NCBI GenBank assembly: GCA_000149265.1
Contig: CH002595.1
Span: 115,283-179,282, forward strand
From: Ciona savignyi
Taxonomy: Eukaryota; Chordata; Ascidiacea; Phlebobranchia; Cionidae
Length of the DNA stretch: 64,000 nt
Reading direction: 5' to 3'
The stretch's first letter is position 1; every line of letters starts with the position of its first letter. Positions 19,025 through 31,800 of the stretch are shown here, piece after piece. The translations under genes and the position numbers were made by a program. The notes under the pieces were generated by a model. It did not search any database. It saw nothing but the letters and a program-made list of their open reading frames with translations, and was not told where the DNA came from.

Positions 19025-22000
19025 CTACCCGCTATTTCTAATCTTCAGCACGACTTTGAAACTAAATGGTGTGAACGCAAATCCAGTTACCCCGTCATTT
19101 AACGGTGGAGGATGTTTGCTTTCTGAATCAGGGAGAATCTCGAACCTTTTGATGATGTTGGCGAGGAAAAGATATATTTCAGTTTGTGCCAACTTTTCTC
19201 CGATGCACGATCGAGCTCCGATACCAAACGGGATCACTTTTTTGGAAGGAACGAACTTACCATTCTTATCAATGTGCCGATAAATATCGAACTTGGAAGG
19301 GTCTTCCCAAGTTTTAGAGTCGCTGTGGACAGCGTGTAGGTTGGTAAAGATCTGTAGAAATAAAGATATCATAGTTTTATTTTTTTACATTATGTTACAT
19401 CTGTAAATCCTAATATATTCCCGGGATAAAGTTTTCAGAATTTCTAGTTTAACTATTGTGATGTAATTTTGCTTGACAATAGATAATGCTTATAATTTTC
19501 TTTCCCTTTCCACTGATTCTTCTACAGACATCACGTACTGATTACTAAATTGTTATCGACCTACGCGAAAACAGTTGAAAACCGAACAACGTACAACCTA
19601 AAAAAGACACCACCCATCTAAGCCCATCGCAGCAGACCTCTGGATTAAAGTTAAAAAGTCCAAGCGTCTTTAGACTGTTTATTAATAAGATGTGCTTATT
19701 AATCTTGTCACACCTAGTGTTAAGGGCTCGGTGTAAGTATAGGTGGTGCCATTTTAGAGACCTTACACATTATTTCAATGTCGTTGCGCTTTTCCACACA
19801 CTGGGATAAGAATGAGCATTTTTTCTTATAGAGTCCTCAATACTATTAAATTACTCTTACCACTGTATTTTTTGGAATATGGTATCCACATAGTTCCACG
19901 TCTGTCATAGTTTTATGCTGCACTCCCAGCGGAAGCAGTGTTAAATTGCGATAAATCTCTTGAATAAATGCTTGAAGTTTAGGAAGATTTTCTTTGTGGT
20001 CAACACTGGGAAGTTTTTGACCTGTGTAAAATGAAAAATAACAAACAATGGAAATTCCTTATCAACCATAACTTTACCTGTTTCTCGGGATATTTCCTCG
20101 TACAGAACGGACTGCAGATCTGGGTAATTTAACAGCACAGCCAAACACCACATCAGAGTAGTCGTGCTGGTCTCAGTGCCAGCAAGAAACAAATCCGCAA
20201 CGCATTGCAGCAGTTGGTCGTGCTAGCAAAAAAACACATGTTAAAATTGATGTAATAAGCGTTTGTAACACAATCTTAAATTTTTCTTTCCCGGATTTGT
20301 TTTCTAGTTTATTTCGACTGAATACTTGAACTTATACCAGCCGGTGAAAAGAATAAAGCGTTAACAATTTATTGTTTTGAGTACTTTTCCAGGTTTGGGT
20401 TACCATCAATAAAAATGTGCTGCATAACGTACTGATGTTCGTGGCTGCTAAGGATTTACAGTTAGACCTTTATAGGTTGGTCAGCTGGTGACCAGTCAAC
20501 TGAACCCCTTACAACTGAACCCCTTACAACTGAACCCCTACAACTGAACCCTTTACAACTGAACCCCTACAATTAAGCCCCTTACAACTGAACTCCTTTT
20601 AACTAACCCCCTTTAAACTGAACCCCCTTACAACTGAACCCAATTCAATTGAACCTCTTTACAACTGAACCCCCTTTTCAGTTAAAAGGGTTCTGTTAAA
20701 AGGGGTTCAGTTGTAAAGGGGTTTAGTTGTAGGGGTTCAGTTGTAAGGGGTTCAATTGTCATGGAACCTGGTCAGCTTGCTGCAACACTCTTTTAAATTA
20801 AATTTTTGTTTGTCAATCCTTTGACTTAACCTTTGTTAAACCTTCTGTTATTGAACCACAACAAAGCATTATTATGACGTACATGAAACCAAGAATCTTT
20901 AGACGAATTTTTTTTCATCTCAATGAGAAAAGCATCGATAAAATCTGCTGGTTCGTTCTCATCCAGATTCTTTGTATGTTCCTCGATTTCCTTGCGGCAG
21001 AAATCTACGAGCAATTACAAAATATATAAACATGTTGTCAAGACAACGGTGGGTTAATAACTATAAAAAAACTTCTTAGAATATTGGTCGTGTGGTCAAA
21101 GTCTAATTTTCAGTCTAATTGTTGACGTACATTCCGTCCAGTTAGTCTGGTGGTTTAGTGCAGCGCCTTTCAGCCGAAAGGTTGCAGTACGAAACTGGTC
21201 GCAAGCTAGTCGGTTGTATCCTTGGGCAAAGCACTTAACGGACATTGCCTGAACCCAGCGGATTAATGGGTTCTACCAAATTGAAGGAATGTCTCAATAA
21301 TAACACACTGCAATATCTCCGGTAACTCCACAGTGGGTGCGAGGTGATCTGACGATTGCCCGTGTGTTAACCCCCTTGATTTTCCCATTCACGGGGATAA
21401 ACATGAATATCCTATCCTACATATACAAGTGCAATTTTAAACTGAACACGACAATACCCAATTGTTCGAAATGTTTTTCAACAAACATCTTGTACGCTTT
21501 CTTAAATGGCGGTATATGGCGAAGTCCAGGAAAATACAACATTGTCAATATATATTGAGAATTCTGCTCGTCTCCGAAACTGCAAATATAAAATTTTGCA
21601 AAAATTATGTATTTTATTAACACGAAATATCCAACAGCACAAAAACTTTTCACCTACCTATCGAATATTGATTGTACAATGTGTAAGAAAGCTTTGTCAT
21701 TTCGTTCGAAGGTTTTCCCAAAAACCATGCTTGATATGACGTTACAGACAGTTGCACCTACCATCATCTACGAAGATTACGGTTAATATTGAAATAGTTT
21801 CATTACTTAACGCTGTTCACCAAGAAATTAGGCTTTCGAACAGGTGTGTTGTGTTACGAAAATTACGTTAGTGCATATTATATACAAACAGTGCGAATGT
21901 TGTAAACAAAAAACACTGTTCGGAATTTATTAAATCTTCGACTGCGGATATGCGGCTTTTGCGTAAAATGAGATTTTAAATTCCCCATTTAACCCCGCAT

Positions 22001-23472
22001 TTATTTTATTTAGAATGATCGAAAAATCAAGTACTTCTGCAGAGGGCCTTTGTGGGTCGCCAAGATGCAGCCTCATTTTAAACCATGTATAATGTTTCAA
22101 CTTAAAAAAATGTGTTAAATAAAAAATAAAAGATTTAAATATCTCCGTAACAATCCTGTTTTATGCACTTACCCTTATATCGGTAGGTATTCCATTTAAA
22201 TCTTGCAAAACCTGAACTAAATCTTGAGCAACATCAGATACTCTGATCTCCATTTCACGACGTCCGATGCCAAACCTGCATCCCGCAAGGTTTGTCATTT
22301 ATTATGTCGTGTTGCTAGATCTTGTAGACAAAAAAGAGTAAAATTCATTCAAAAACGAAGGGGTCGGGCTATTGCCATTACCTTCAATGAATATGACATG
22401 CTACTCGTCCATGTTAACCCCTAGGGAACGAACAATAAAAATACTCTATTTACTTTGCTGACGCCGTTACCTATACAGGTGTTACTATCACTGAACCGTT
22501 CATTATTGTATATATAGTTAAATACACTTTTTGTTTTTGTTCATCTCAGGCTGGAGGTTCCGACGAACTATTAAAATAAAGTGGAGGTTTTAAATTTAGA
22601 TAATCTTAAGCAATTCAAAACCATCTACGACATACGCTCGAAGGTAACCTGACAATACTTACCCACGTAAAACCTTTGCCGTGAAGTTTCTAACATCAAG
22701 GAGTTTCTTATGCCCATCAGCAAACCCATATCCGTAACCCTGGGAATAATCTTCTATCAGTTTTAAAGTTGGTCTTCCTTGGAAAATCAAACGGTGCTTC
22801 ACCAACGCCTGTAAATCGAATAGACCTCGTTAGATCACAGCCGTCCTGTGTTTAGATTTTGTATATTATTATATTTTTTAAATAACACAAGCCTATTTTA
22901 ATTTTATATATGAAGTGTATTGTAGGTATTATGCTATTACAAAATTCTACCTTCCCCTTTAAACCAACTGTCAATTACAGAACAAAAAATAGTTTGCGGC
23001 ACCCTAGAAACCCACAGTAACTTTACTAAGATATTTTATTTCAAAATTGGTAACCGTTACTCCCATGTAGAGTATTGTATATGCGCAACTTATTTAAACG
23101 ACTGTTATAGTTTTGTTCGTATTTGGCATACATAAAATACTTAAAATACGACTATAATACGCTTTACTACTTCTCTAGCCCAGCAAAACTTACCTCATGT
23201 ATTGATTCGAAATCGTTTAAGACCACTGATTCATTTGGACCGAACCTAACCGACATAACAGGACCATATTTCTTCAGCGACCATTCTTTTATTACCTTTC
23301 CCGGGAATCTGCCTAGGAACGGTAAAGCTCCCAATATGGGAATACCTCTTACCCCAGGTGGGTAGCGTAGATGGGGTAACTTCCACCAATAATGATACAC
23401 GATCATGATAAGTGTTATCAATCCGATTAAACCGGACACAATTGTATTCGAACTAACCCATTCCAAAAACAT
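19025..23472 (-). CDS. Cytochrome P450, CYP2 clan, copy B
   Basis: Tandem paralogue of copy A with identical exon structure. Exons in transcript order: 23472-23194, 22808-22663, 22275-22173, 21767-21658, 21579-21458, 21004-20883, 20222-20078, 20021-19861, 19351-19025. Exon lengths are identical to copy A and give 504 residues. The anchor, proline hinge, AGTET, ExxR and haem-ligand Cys445 are all kept. I can see about 11 substitutions relative to A, for example Met to Val and Tyr to His in the anchor region, Ser to Leu after KHR, His to Gln in YSHGYG, Asn to Asp in HINKNGK, and Leu-Gly to Ser-Glu near the C-terminus. No disabling change is visible. Intron 6 (20223-20882) carries a foldback element that copy A lacks. 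Confidence 0.93.
20487..20768. mobile_element. 282-bp foldback element of AACTGAACCCC units (copy 1)
   Basis: Exact 9-bp target duplication TGGTCAGCT (20478-20486, 20769-20777). Begins GGTGACCAGT and ends CATGGAACC. The left arm (about 185 bp) is an array of roughly 15-bp units around ACAACTGAACCCCTT; the right arm (about 97 bp) is the same unit reversed, so the element can fold into one long imperfect hairpin. It lies in P450 B intron 6, in the region between exons 20883-21004 and 20078-20222; P450 A has no insertion there. No coding capacity. A 9-bp duplication and long inverted arms would fit Mutator-like foldback elements, but that is inference. Confidence 0.85.
21135..21420 (+). repeat. 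tRNA-derived SINE in P450 B intron 5
   Basis: Orthologue of the copy at 11585-11870, ending aacatgaatatcctatccta. Confidence 0.8.
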
Positions 23473-25650
23473 TCTTGTATAATAACAGTGCTGTAACTGT
23501 GAAAGTTTAATAAATGCTGAACTGTATATTTATTTAAACACAATAGGCCACGGGTAACTAAAATCTTGCATCGTCATTAACTAGTTTGTGTTTATCGATT
23601 CCATAACTACATATGACTAAAAATACATTAATGATTCTTACTACCTCCATACTAAACAAGAAAATTGTAAAATGTGTTTTTTTGAAATCAAAGTTCCGCA
23701 AAATTATTATTATAGCATACCAGTCGAAGTGACATTTAACTTTTGCTTTACATTGTAAACTACTTACTGTTTAACTTTGAATTAGATTTGTTGAGTTACA
23801 ACGTTAGACTTCGGTTGCCTAATCTGCAAATTAAACAATCCATGTCTAAATTTAAATCTAACTGACAAAAGGAGAACACCGACGCAAAGTTAAATATTAT
23901 TTGTCAAATCTACCCTGCCAGAGTTCATGCAACCCTACCGTCTAAATCTGGACAATCGTGATGACCCGTTACACGTTTTACATGCCCTAGTTGCCCTACC
24001 CATTCACGCGTAGCGAGATACGGTGAAATACAAGCTGACTGTATTTGCGTTTTACTCCGATATTTCTCGTTTATTACGAAAACTTTATTTCGTTTTTTAT
24101 GTACAGTATTTCATAAGCTCCGACTGCTCCTACACTGCTTACATCATCATTAGTGAAATTTCGCCGTAGAATACTACTGCAGAATGCGGCAGAAAAGAGC
24201 CCGCGTTGAGCAAAAAAGACTGTCCAGCTTCAGGCTGTGTGCCTATGTTTCTTTTTTTGCAAGGACAAGTTGTTTATCATTTCTTTGATTCACCCACATC
24301 GTTTTGATATAGCATACTGTATATAAGTCTGTCGAACTAACCCTGTGCTTGACATGTCGTCCATTGACAGCTACTCGTACAATATATTCAATTTCAAAGT
24401 ATATACGTCTGCCGGCAAATACACGTATGTCCGTGGAGTCATACGTCTGTGGTGATATCATAGAACTCTAAAAGACCCGATTAAGTTAAACTGGTGTAAT
24501 TTCTCATGGTACCATGTTTAAATGACAAATCCAATCATACCGAAACAATTTTAAATTAACCAAATATCTTATGATCCTACATTGGAATCGCTACAAATAA
24601 ACTAACCGATCGAACAATTTAGTGACGTTAATTACCAATCTTGTAAATATATATTTTAAATTAAACCCAATAATTTGGTATGGTTAAAAAACAAAATTAG
24701 TGCATAAGCCTAGAAATCGTATGTTTAGGCCGAGATAAGGAGAGTGACTTATCCACAAACCACAAAACAGTAAAAATGTATTCATACTAAATATATATCA
24801 GTTGCATCATACATATAACTAAATGGTGGACATGGCAAGTCTTTCAGGTCATGACCTAATTAATTCGTTACTTTACCAACTATAGTTTGAATAAGAAGTT
24901 ACATGACCTAAAATAAAATTTGAATGTGGGAGTAATAACATGACCTCAAATAAAGTTTAATTTGACAGTAATATGACATTAATTAAAACGTTGGTTCCTG
25001 TAGTGACGAATTATGCAGCCTACACCCGTGGTAGACGTTAAACATTTTAGATTATTGCTAATCATATGGTATTTCACAGGGTCATTTTTTCTATTTTCTT
25101 TTGTGTTAACATCTTTGATTAGTGCGATAACAAACCATAAAACTGGGCGACATCAGTATGCCTACCTAAATTCTATTGAATAACCTGTTTCTTCAAAACA
25201 GCACAAGTCAACACACCAAACGAATTAAGGGCAATATTGGGGAATTACATCATGTCTACGGACAATATTTGGGGAATCTTTTGAATTACAACATATCTTT
25301 TTGTTTCAAACGATCCGCGGGTATATTGATTTGTAAAGTTTAACAAAATTGGAAGATTAGTACGCAAGTGTATTACAATATTCATCAACAAGGTTTAAAA
25401 GCTTTTATACCATTCACATAGTGCACAAACAAGATGGTACCACAAACAATTTATTTACCGTTGGGCTAATATCTGCTTATTCGAATAAACGCGAATCGTA
25501 GACATAAGTTGTTCTGGAAAATTCCTTAATTGGAAAAATGATCAAACAGAACACATTCCAAGTTTTCGATATACTGGCCGAACATTGCTTACCTTTAGAA
25601 GCTCACTAATATTTAATTTTGATTTATTGAAGCAATTCTACGTAAAATCA
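23473..25650. other. 5' flank of P450 B
   Basis: No gene found. Aligns with 14210-17300 of the left unit minus the hAT element. The sequence between about 23480 and 24700 should hold the P450 B promoter; no defined site can be assigned. Confidence 0.5.
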
Positions 25651-25666
25651 TTTATTGTCGTTTATT
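25651..25666 (-). terminator. Candidate poly(A) signals of the transglutaminase gene
   Basis: Two AATAAA hexamers on the minus strand (25651-25656 and 25661-25666), about 230-245 nt beyond the stop codon. A third lies at 25623-25628. Confidence 0.55.
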
Positions 25667-25895
25667 TACAAATACCAGTTGAAAAACTTAAAACTATTAG
25701 TAAAAGTTAAATTAAAGTAAAGCTATAGTGAAGCATTTGTGTGAATTAATACGATGTATATAACTAAGCATATAACAGATAGTAAGGAAAACATGTTATA
25801 GATTCTGTGTGAAAAAGACAAACTGAACATCTCATGCAAAATGGACTTGTTATGTCGACGTACTTCATTTTTCCCTAAACACCATTTTCACTTTT

Positions 25896-28800
25896 TCAAG
25901 GGTTAACGATCTCGACCTCATGGAAGTTTTTCAGATCTTTAACTTGCTTGGCGTCAACGTCAACCAAAATTGACTTCTTGCCCAGTTTTTTTGGTTGGAT
26001 GGGAAAGCTGAACTGAGCTGTGCCTCCAGCGACGATATTTCGGCTGCAATCGTCAAATAAAAATGAAATTTTGTCATTGATTTGCTGTACCCGGTTTTGA
26101 ACCGGAAACTTAAAGATCCATCACCAAGTCAGTTTAGGTATGAACTGCATACTAGTAAACCTTCCTTCCCATCGTCGGATTACCTCATGATTGTAGTTGG
26201 ATGACCGGATTTTTGTGTTGCTCACTGTTCCATTTGATTATCTAATTTTACGAGTCTGGACTATTCGTTTAAATCTCCTAGTTTAAGCAAGGGGGAAACA
26301 CTAAGGCGTTATAACTGGAGCAATTGTCGTGGTGAATACCATACGAAAAATAAAATTTTATTTAACCCAATAATCCACTTAATTTAGACAACTTGGTGAG
26401 TGCCCATGGCATACCATAAGCGCTGTATTAATATAACTTAATACTGGAACGACTCTGAATGCTTCTACTTACTTCAACTTCCGAGTAAGAGGTTCACTCA
26501 GTCCAGGACCTTCCAAAGTGACAACAACACCGGTTAGTCTGGTAGGCAGGGGGTTTGAGAAATTCACTGTAACATTATACTCCTTGTTGATCTGTAACTT
26601 GTCTTCCACCTTTAAAAGATAAATATTTTAAAAGTATATCTTTGGCACATCCTTGGCCGGTTTTAATTTTCATTGTATTATTTACGGTTTTACCTTGTAC
26701 TGGCCAAGTATGGCAAAAATCAAGGTTATATGTTCGGATTATTTTCGAATTATCCATTTCTGTCCAAGTTTGTTTATTTTATATTTTTGTTGGCACCAAT
26801 TTGGAAAATAAGAAAGTATAGGCATGCGTTTGTTTTTAGTTTATTTATAAGTACGCGATGAATATAATTCTATAGATTCCAAGAATACGTCAACGATAAA
26901 CCGAATTAAAAAATAACATAATTATATGCGTATCTTTATTCGACCGAGGTTCGGTTACTTTGAAAAGTTTGGCCTGTATTTAGTTAAGTTATAGTTTATT
27001 TTTTTAGTTTTCACGGTGAATACACGCAACAAGAATCTTCTATAAAAATAGAAAACAGGAAAAAAACGACAGTCGTTAAAACACGTCTATTTAGCAAATT
27101 ACAACATCACTGTGGTAAACCAGTGGTATAAATTTTGGCAGCGCGTACAGGCGCTTCAGTTTGGCTTCTTCAGTTGGTTTATTCCTATCTATTCATGACA
27201 CAATTGGCTAGAGAAATGTCAAGGGACTATGACGTAATGAAAGAATTCCCGCCGATTTTTCACATGGTTTCCCCACAATTTACAGGTACATGGTTTATCG
27301 AAATACAAATAAAGTAAGGACTAGAGATTGGTTAAATTTATAGTTTAAAGAGTTGTGTAAGTGTATTTAAATACAAATTAATGTTCAATTGCCACTGATT
27401 CTAAGTTAATTTGATAGTGTTAAAAATATGTATTTGGTTTGGCAACACTAACACGACGGGGTTTCGAAACTGGAGAGGACATTTTGTTTTTAACTGTATG
27501 TTATCTGGAGAGTCTGTTGGAGTGTCGAGTGTTACGGTTTGGTGGAATTTAAATTTTTTTATATTTTTTAGTGATTTAATGTAAAAGCGTAATTTTAAAA
27601 CTTATAAACGTGTGCAGTTTAACTACAAAAGTCGTTTTTGGTGTGCGTCAGTGTAGGTAATATAAGCCTCTACGGTAGATTATAGCCTTTCACATTTCAA
27701 CCTGCTGGCACTGAGGAAGAACTTGCTGCAACACTAGATTAATTTAAGGTAAAAAAAAACACGTAAATCGGAGTTTGCTTTTTACCTAGAATTACTACAC
27801 AATTTATTTTAGACTAACCAACCACATTTGGTCCACCCAAGCTACTGCAGTGTGACGTTTGTTGAGTGTTGATAGTGAATTTAATAATATGTGTTTGGTT
27901 ATCTTTAATTAAAACTTTACTTTGCAGACATCTTGCCCCATACATTGCACAAAAATGCACCCTACGCAGATGTTGGGGCTACTATAAGAGTAGTCCTCTC
28001 CCAAGCACCGGATTGGCCGGATACCCAAAACGACAAGCACAAATAAACAAGTTCAAAGCGATTCCAGCAAAGACACTGTGCTAGTTGAAAAAAGTGAATT
28101 CACATTGCTTGCGAGCACAAACACAGACAGTCCTTTACATTAAAGTCGTGCTTATTTATTCATTTTTCTGTGTTCATGCTTATTTCTGTGTACATGCATA
28201 TTTCTGTGTTTATTCATATTTCTGTGTTTATGCATATTTCGTAGTAGTGGAAATAAACTGCATCTTACTTGGTAAAAAGCCCTGCAGCATACTTGATTTA
28301 TCTAAGTTAAAACGTGGATATAACATTGTGATATCCATGTATTATCAATGGGAAGCAAGGAATATTCCTTGTAACATCCACCAGTTTTCCTTGGAATTAT
28401 CTTTGGATATGGATTTGGCCGAGAATATTTCGTTGCCTAAAACAGACATACTTCAATGGGCTTTCCATTGCTTTTATCTTTGGCACATATTTGTTACAAG
28501 GATAGTCTATCCTTGGCAAGCAAGATTTTTTTTGACTGGGTAGCACTTAACAAACGTTGCCTGAAGCAAGCGGTTAAATGGGTTGAAAACTGTACCAATG
28601 TATCTTTTGTGCTTAACATAATGCAATAGCACCCCTAACCCTACGGTGGGCACCGGGCGCTAGGTAACCTAACATTGCCCATGTTTGTAATAACCATCAT
28701 ATCCTAGCAATATTTTAACTGGCTGGGTTTAAAATAAATTCCAATCATTTTTGTAAAATGCGTTGTTACCGCAATTTAGGCGCACGGGACCGTGACTTCT

Positions 28801-31800
28801 TGCACCCATCACAGAAAAACTAAGCGTTTCTTATATTTACACTTATTAAAGAATATATTTAATACGCGTCGCACCTGGATGTCAATGGCGTCTTTGTTAT
28901 CCAGGCGAAATTCGTAGCTATCGGCAAACATTTTCGAAGTTTCCTGTACTTTCACCACTGCACATAACCTCATGGAGTTTAGATCGACCAGTTTGCCGTT
29001 GTAGTCGCTGAATAAAACATTGAAATCCCTGGATACCGCTGTAAATGGAAAAGATAAAATAAATTCATTGAGATATAAGAATATTTATTTAGAGTACTGT
29101 ATACGATAGATATATCGCTTTAAGTTTTGTTTAGCCTATTAAATAAGTGGGTTGAAGTAACGTCGGCAGAGTGTTTAAGCCACGAACACAGACAGCTAAC
29201 AATTCGAAACAGAAACCTTTGAACGGACCAACCCGTGCACTAGCAACCAGGAAAGACCCGAAGAAATGTTGCCGAAGTATAGGAAAATTGAAGGGTTTTT
29301 AGTTATTCGGCAAGGACCGTGCATAAATTCAACATTTCATTAGGCCACAAGAATACAAAAAAATGTAATTAAGATTAGGATAAAAACTTATTGGCCATTA
29401 CTTAAACTTAAATAATGTTCTCACTTGAATTAGCCTCCACTGGAACCGAGGAGAACCGCTGTCTTTTAATGAAACGCCTTTTTTCACCAGTGTACAAGGT
29501 TGAGTGGAGAACAGCTGAAATATCAACCGTAGCTTTTTCAGATGAGTCGTTTTGCGTTGTAATCACGACAGTAAAGCTGTCGCCGTTTCGCACGCTGGGC
29601 GTAGTGGAGAAATCTGCGATGTTGGTCAAATTTGTTTCTTTTGTTGAGAGCAGTTGTGCTCAAAGATTTTAGGACCGTGATAGTGATCTTATAAACATTC
29701 TAGTAAAAAGATGACAGCCAATTAATGACCTTTTTAGTGTCCCTTAAAATCAAATAATTTCTCTGAATGTTATTTTAGGCCAAAATCAGTTTTTAAAGAT
29801 AAAATACAGGTCTGAAACAAGAGGGTAATCATGTAGTTCATCTTACCGATGCTGACACCCTTTCCCTCTTCCTCCACGGACAGAAACCCGGCCTGATATT
29901 CAGGTAAGCTTCCAAACGCATAAGCTTTCTTGAATGCGGCCCTTTCTTCCTCACTGTCTTCAGTGTATTTGTACAGATTAGTGACGTCCAGTCTGTCGTC
30001 CGTCCCCACTGCCTTTGTGCTGATAAACTTCCCAACGGACTTTAGTGACCTAGAACCCAAACCTGACGCAGAATTGTTAGAAATTTAATTGGGGCTGGTT
30101 TGTTTCCAATCATTATTCTCAACACTAAAAAATTAAAAGCGTAGTGAACTTGGGTATTGAAAATGCAATCAAACATACTTGCAATTGCATACGACCCGTC
30201 TTCTTCTTGTCTTACTATCCAGTTCGCGCGGTCGGAGTTCACCTCCGCGAATACAAAGCCAGTTTCAAATCCCAAGTAGACCTCCCCTATATAAAATAAT
30301 TACACCATAAAATCAGCTTTAAATCATTAAAACATCCGATATTACCATTTTTAATTGCAGTTAGGGGTGCAGGGCCGGTCTGATATAATCCAAGACTAAC
30401 TTCTTGTGGCGTTGCATCGACGGCTTGCCACCCATCATAACCTGCAGGGAGGTCTGATCTTTTCATCCAGCATTCGTTCCAAACGTGAAAATTCCTTTGC
30501 AGAAATAAATCTATAACGTTTTTGTTATATGTGGTATGGTGCAGGTGTAATGCATAAAACTAAATAGGATTATGTGACGAGTTTAATTATATTTATAATG
30601 AACCCATTTTACATCCAAATATTGAATGTGTGCATGAGATTACCCATGTATCTGAACCTCTCGTGGACAGGATAAAATAATATATATTCTGTTAAAGAAT
30701 GAATTATATTATAGACGCCTTGTCGAGTACGACTATAAATTGGTTCTCAGCACACTAATCTTTATTATATAAGTCTTGTAGTTATATCCAACTTACCATA
30801 CACTATCACCTCCAAGTTCAATCTCCTCTCCACTCTCGTCCACGTAGCTGTCAATCGTCATACTCCCTTCGGTATCGTGTGCAGACGCGAAGTTAGTTAC
30901 ACTCCTTGTTGGTATACCTGTAGTCGAGTAAAGTTAAAATAAGGCATCAATACAAAGAAATCGATAAAAAGAAATTCACATTTCACCCAATAAGCTTGCA
31001 AGTAATTTTTACTGGACTAAACGTACTGTTTTAACATTGGGGTATTGTTAATCGTGTTTACCATGGGTAGGACCATAAACAGTGATATAAAGCCAGTAAT
31101 GGACAAATGTGACTGGGATAATTAACCGACTAGGTTGCGGCGGTTTTGGAATCCACAAAATTTCGGCTATCTACCCAACGCTTTACCATGCGTTAAAACG
31201 TCCGAACAAAATATTCCGACCTTAAACATGCAGATTCTCTCTATCGTCTAAACCCACATTTGCAGGTTAGCCAATGATAAGAAATCGACGATCTTACCCA
31301 GGCTTCGAAGCACGGTAGTTACAAGACCGGAGAAAACCCAGCACTGTCCAAAGGAAACGGGCTTCCCGGTATTGAAGTATTGCTGAAGAATTTCGACACT
31401 TCCGTTCCATTTAGTTGGTGACACGCCACCCGAGTAATCACCTGACCAGTTACCAACCAGTACACCGTCGTCGTCTTGGGCATTTACCTTGAAATGTTAA
31501 AGATAACTAAGTTTGTTCTGGTGAATATGTCCAGTTGTACAGCTTAGTTGGTGAGCCTTTGGCCGAAAATTTGTGAAACTAAACCGGCTACTAGCTAAGA
31601 CAAGGCGGACATCGGCTCGAACGTTAGAACGCACGTACTTTTAGGATAACATTTTTTGAGCTTATCCGGATAGCTAAATTTGTTGTTTGAAGTATTTTTT
31701 CAATTTATCTTAAATCGTCCTGGTTGTATTTTTTTATGAGTACTTTATATTGACCTACCATGGCAGAGATGGACCTGGAAACCCAAACCGGGTCTCCGCG

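Larger units (their letters stand above)
17545..26055. repeat. Right unit of the tandem duplication
   Basis: Direct copy of 8645-17530. The junction is in continuous sequence: after the transglutaminase exon and about 20 bases of its intron (cgtcaaataaaaa) come roughly 18 bases of unexplained filler, then the left-end sequence of the unit (tgatgctattttattcggta). Beyond 26055 the sequence continues as the genuine transglutaminase intron, so the right unit holds the original gene connection. Confidence 0.9.
26610..28874 (-). other. Large transglutaminase intron before the penultimate exon
   Basis: 2.27 kb without a recognisable exon. Contains an 18-bp tandem repeat (28165-28236) and a degraded SINE (28528-28712). 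Confidence 0.6.

Noticed and set aside
20487..20768. CRISPR-like array
   Set aside because: The short repeats lack spacers, are inverted halfway and sit in a eukaryotic intron between target duplications.
28085..28543. 152-codon plus-strand frame
   Set aside because: Its bulk is the 18-bp tandem repeat in a transglutaminase intron plus SINE sequence; it has no recognisable domain.
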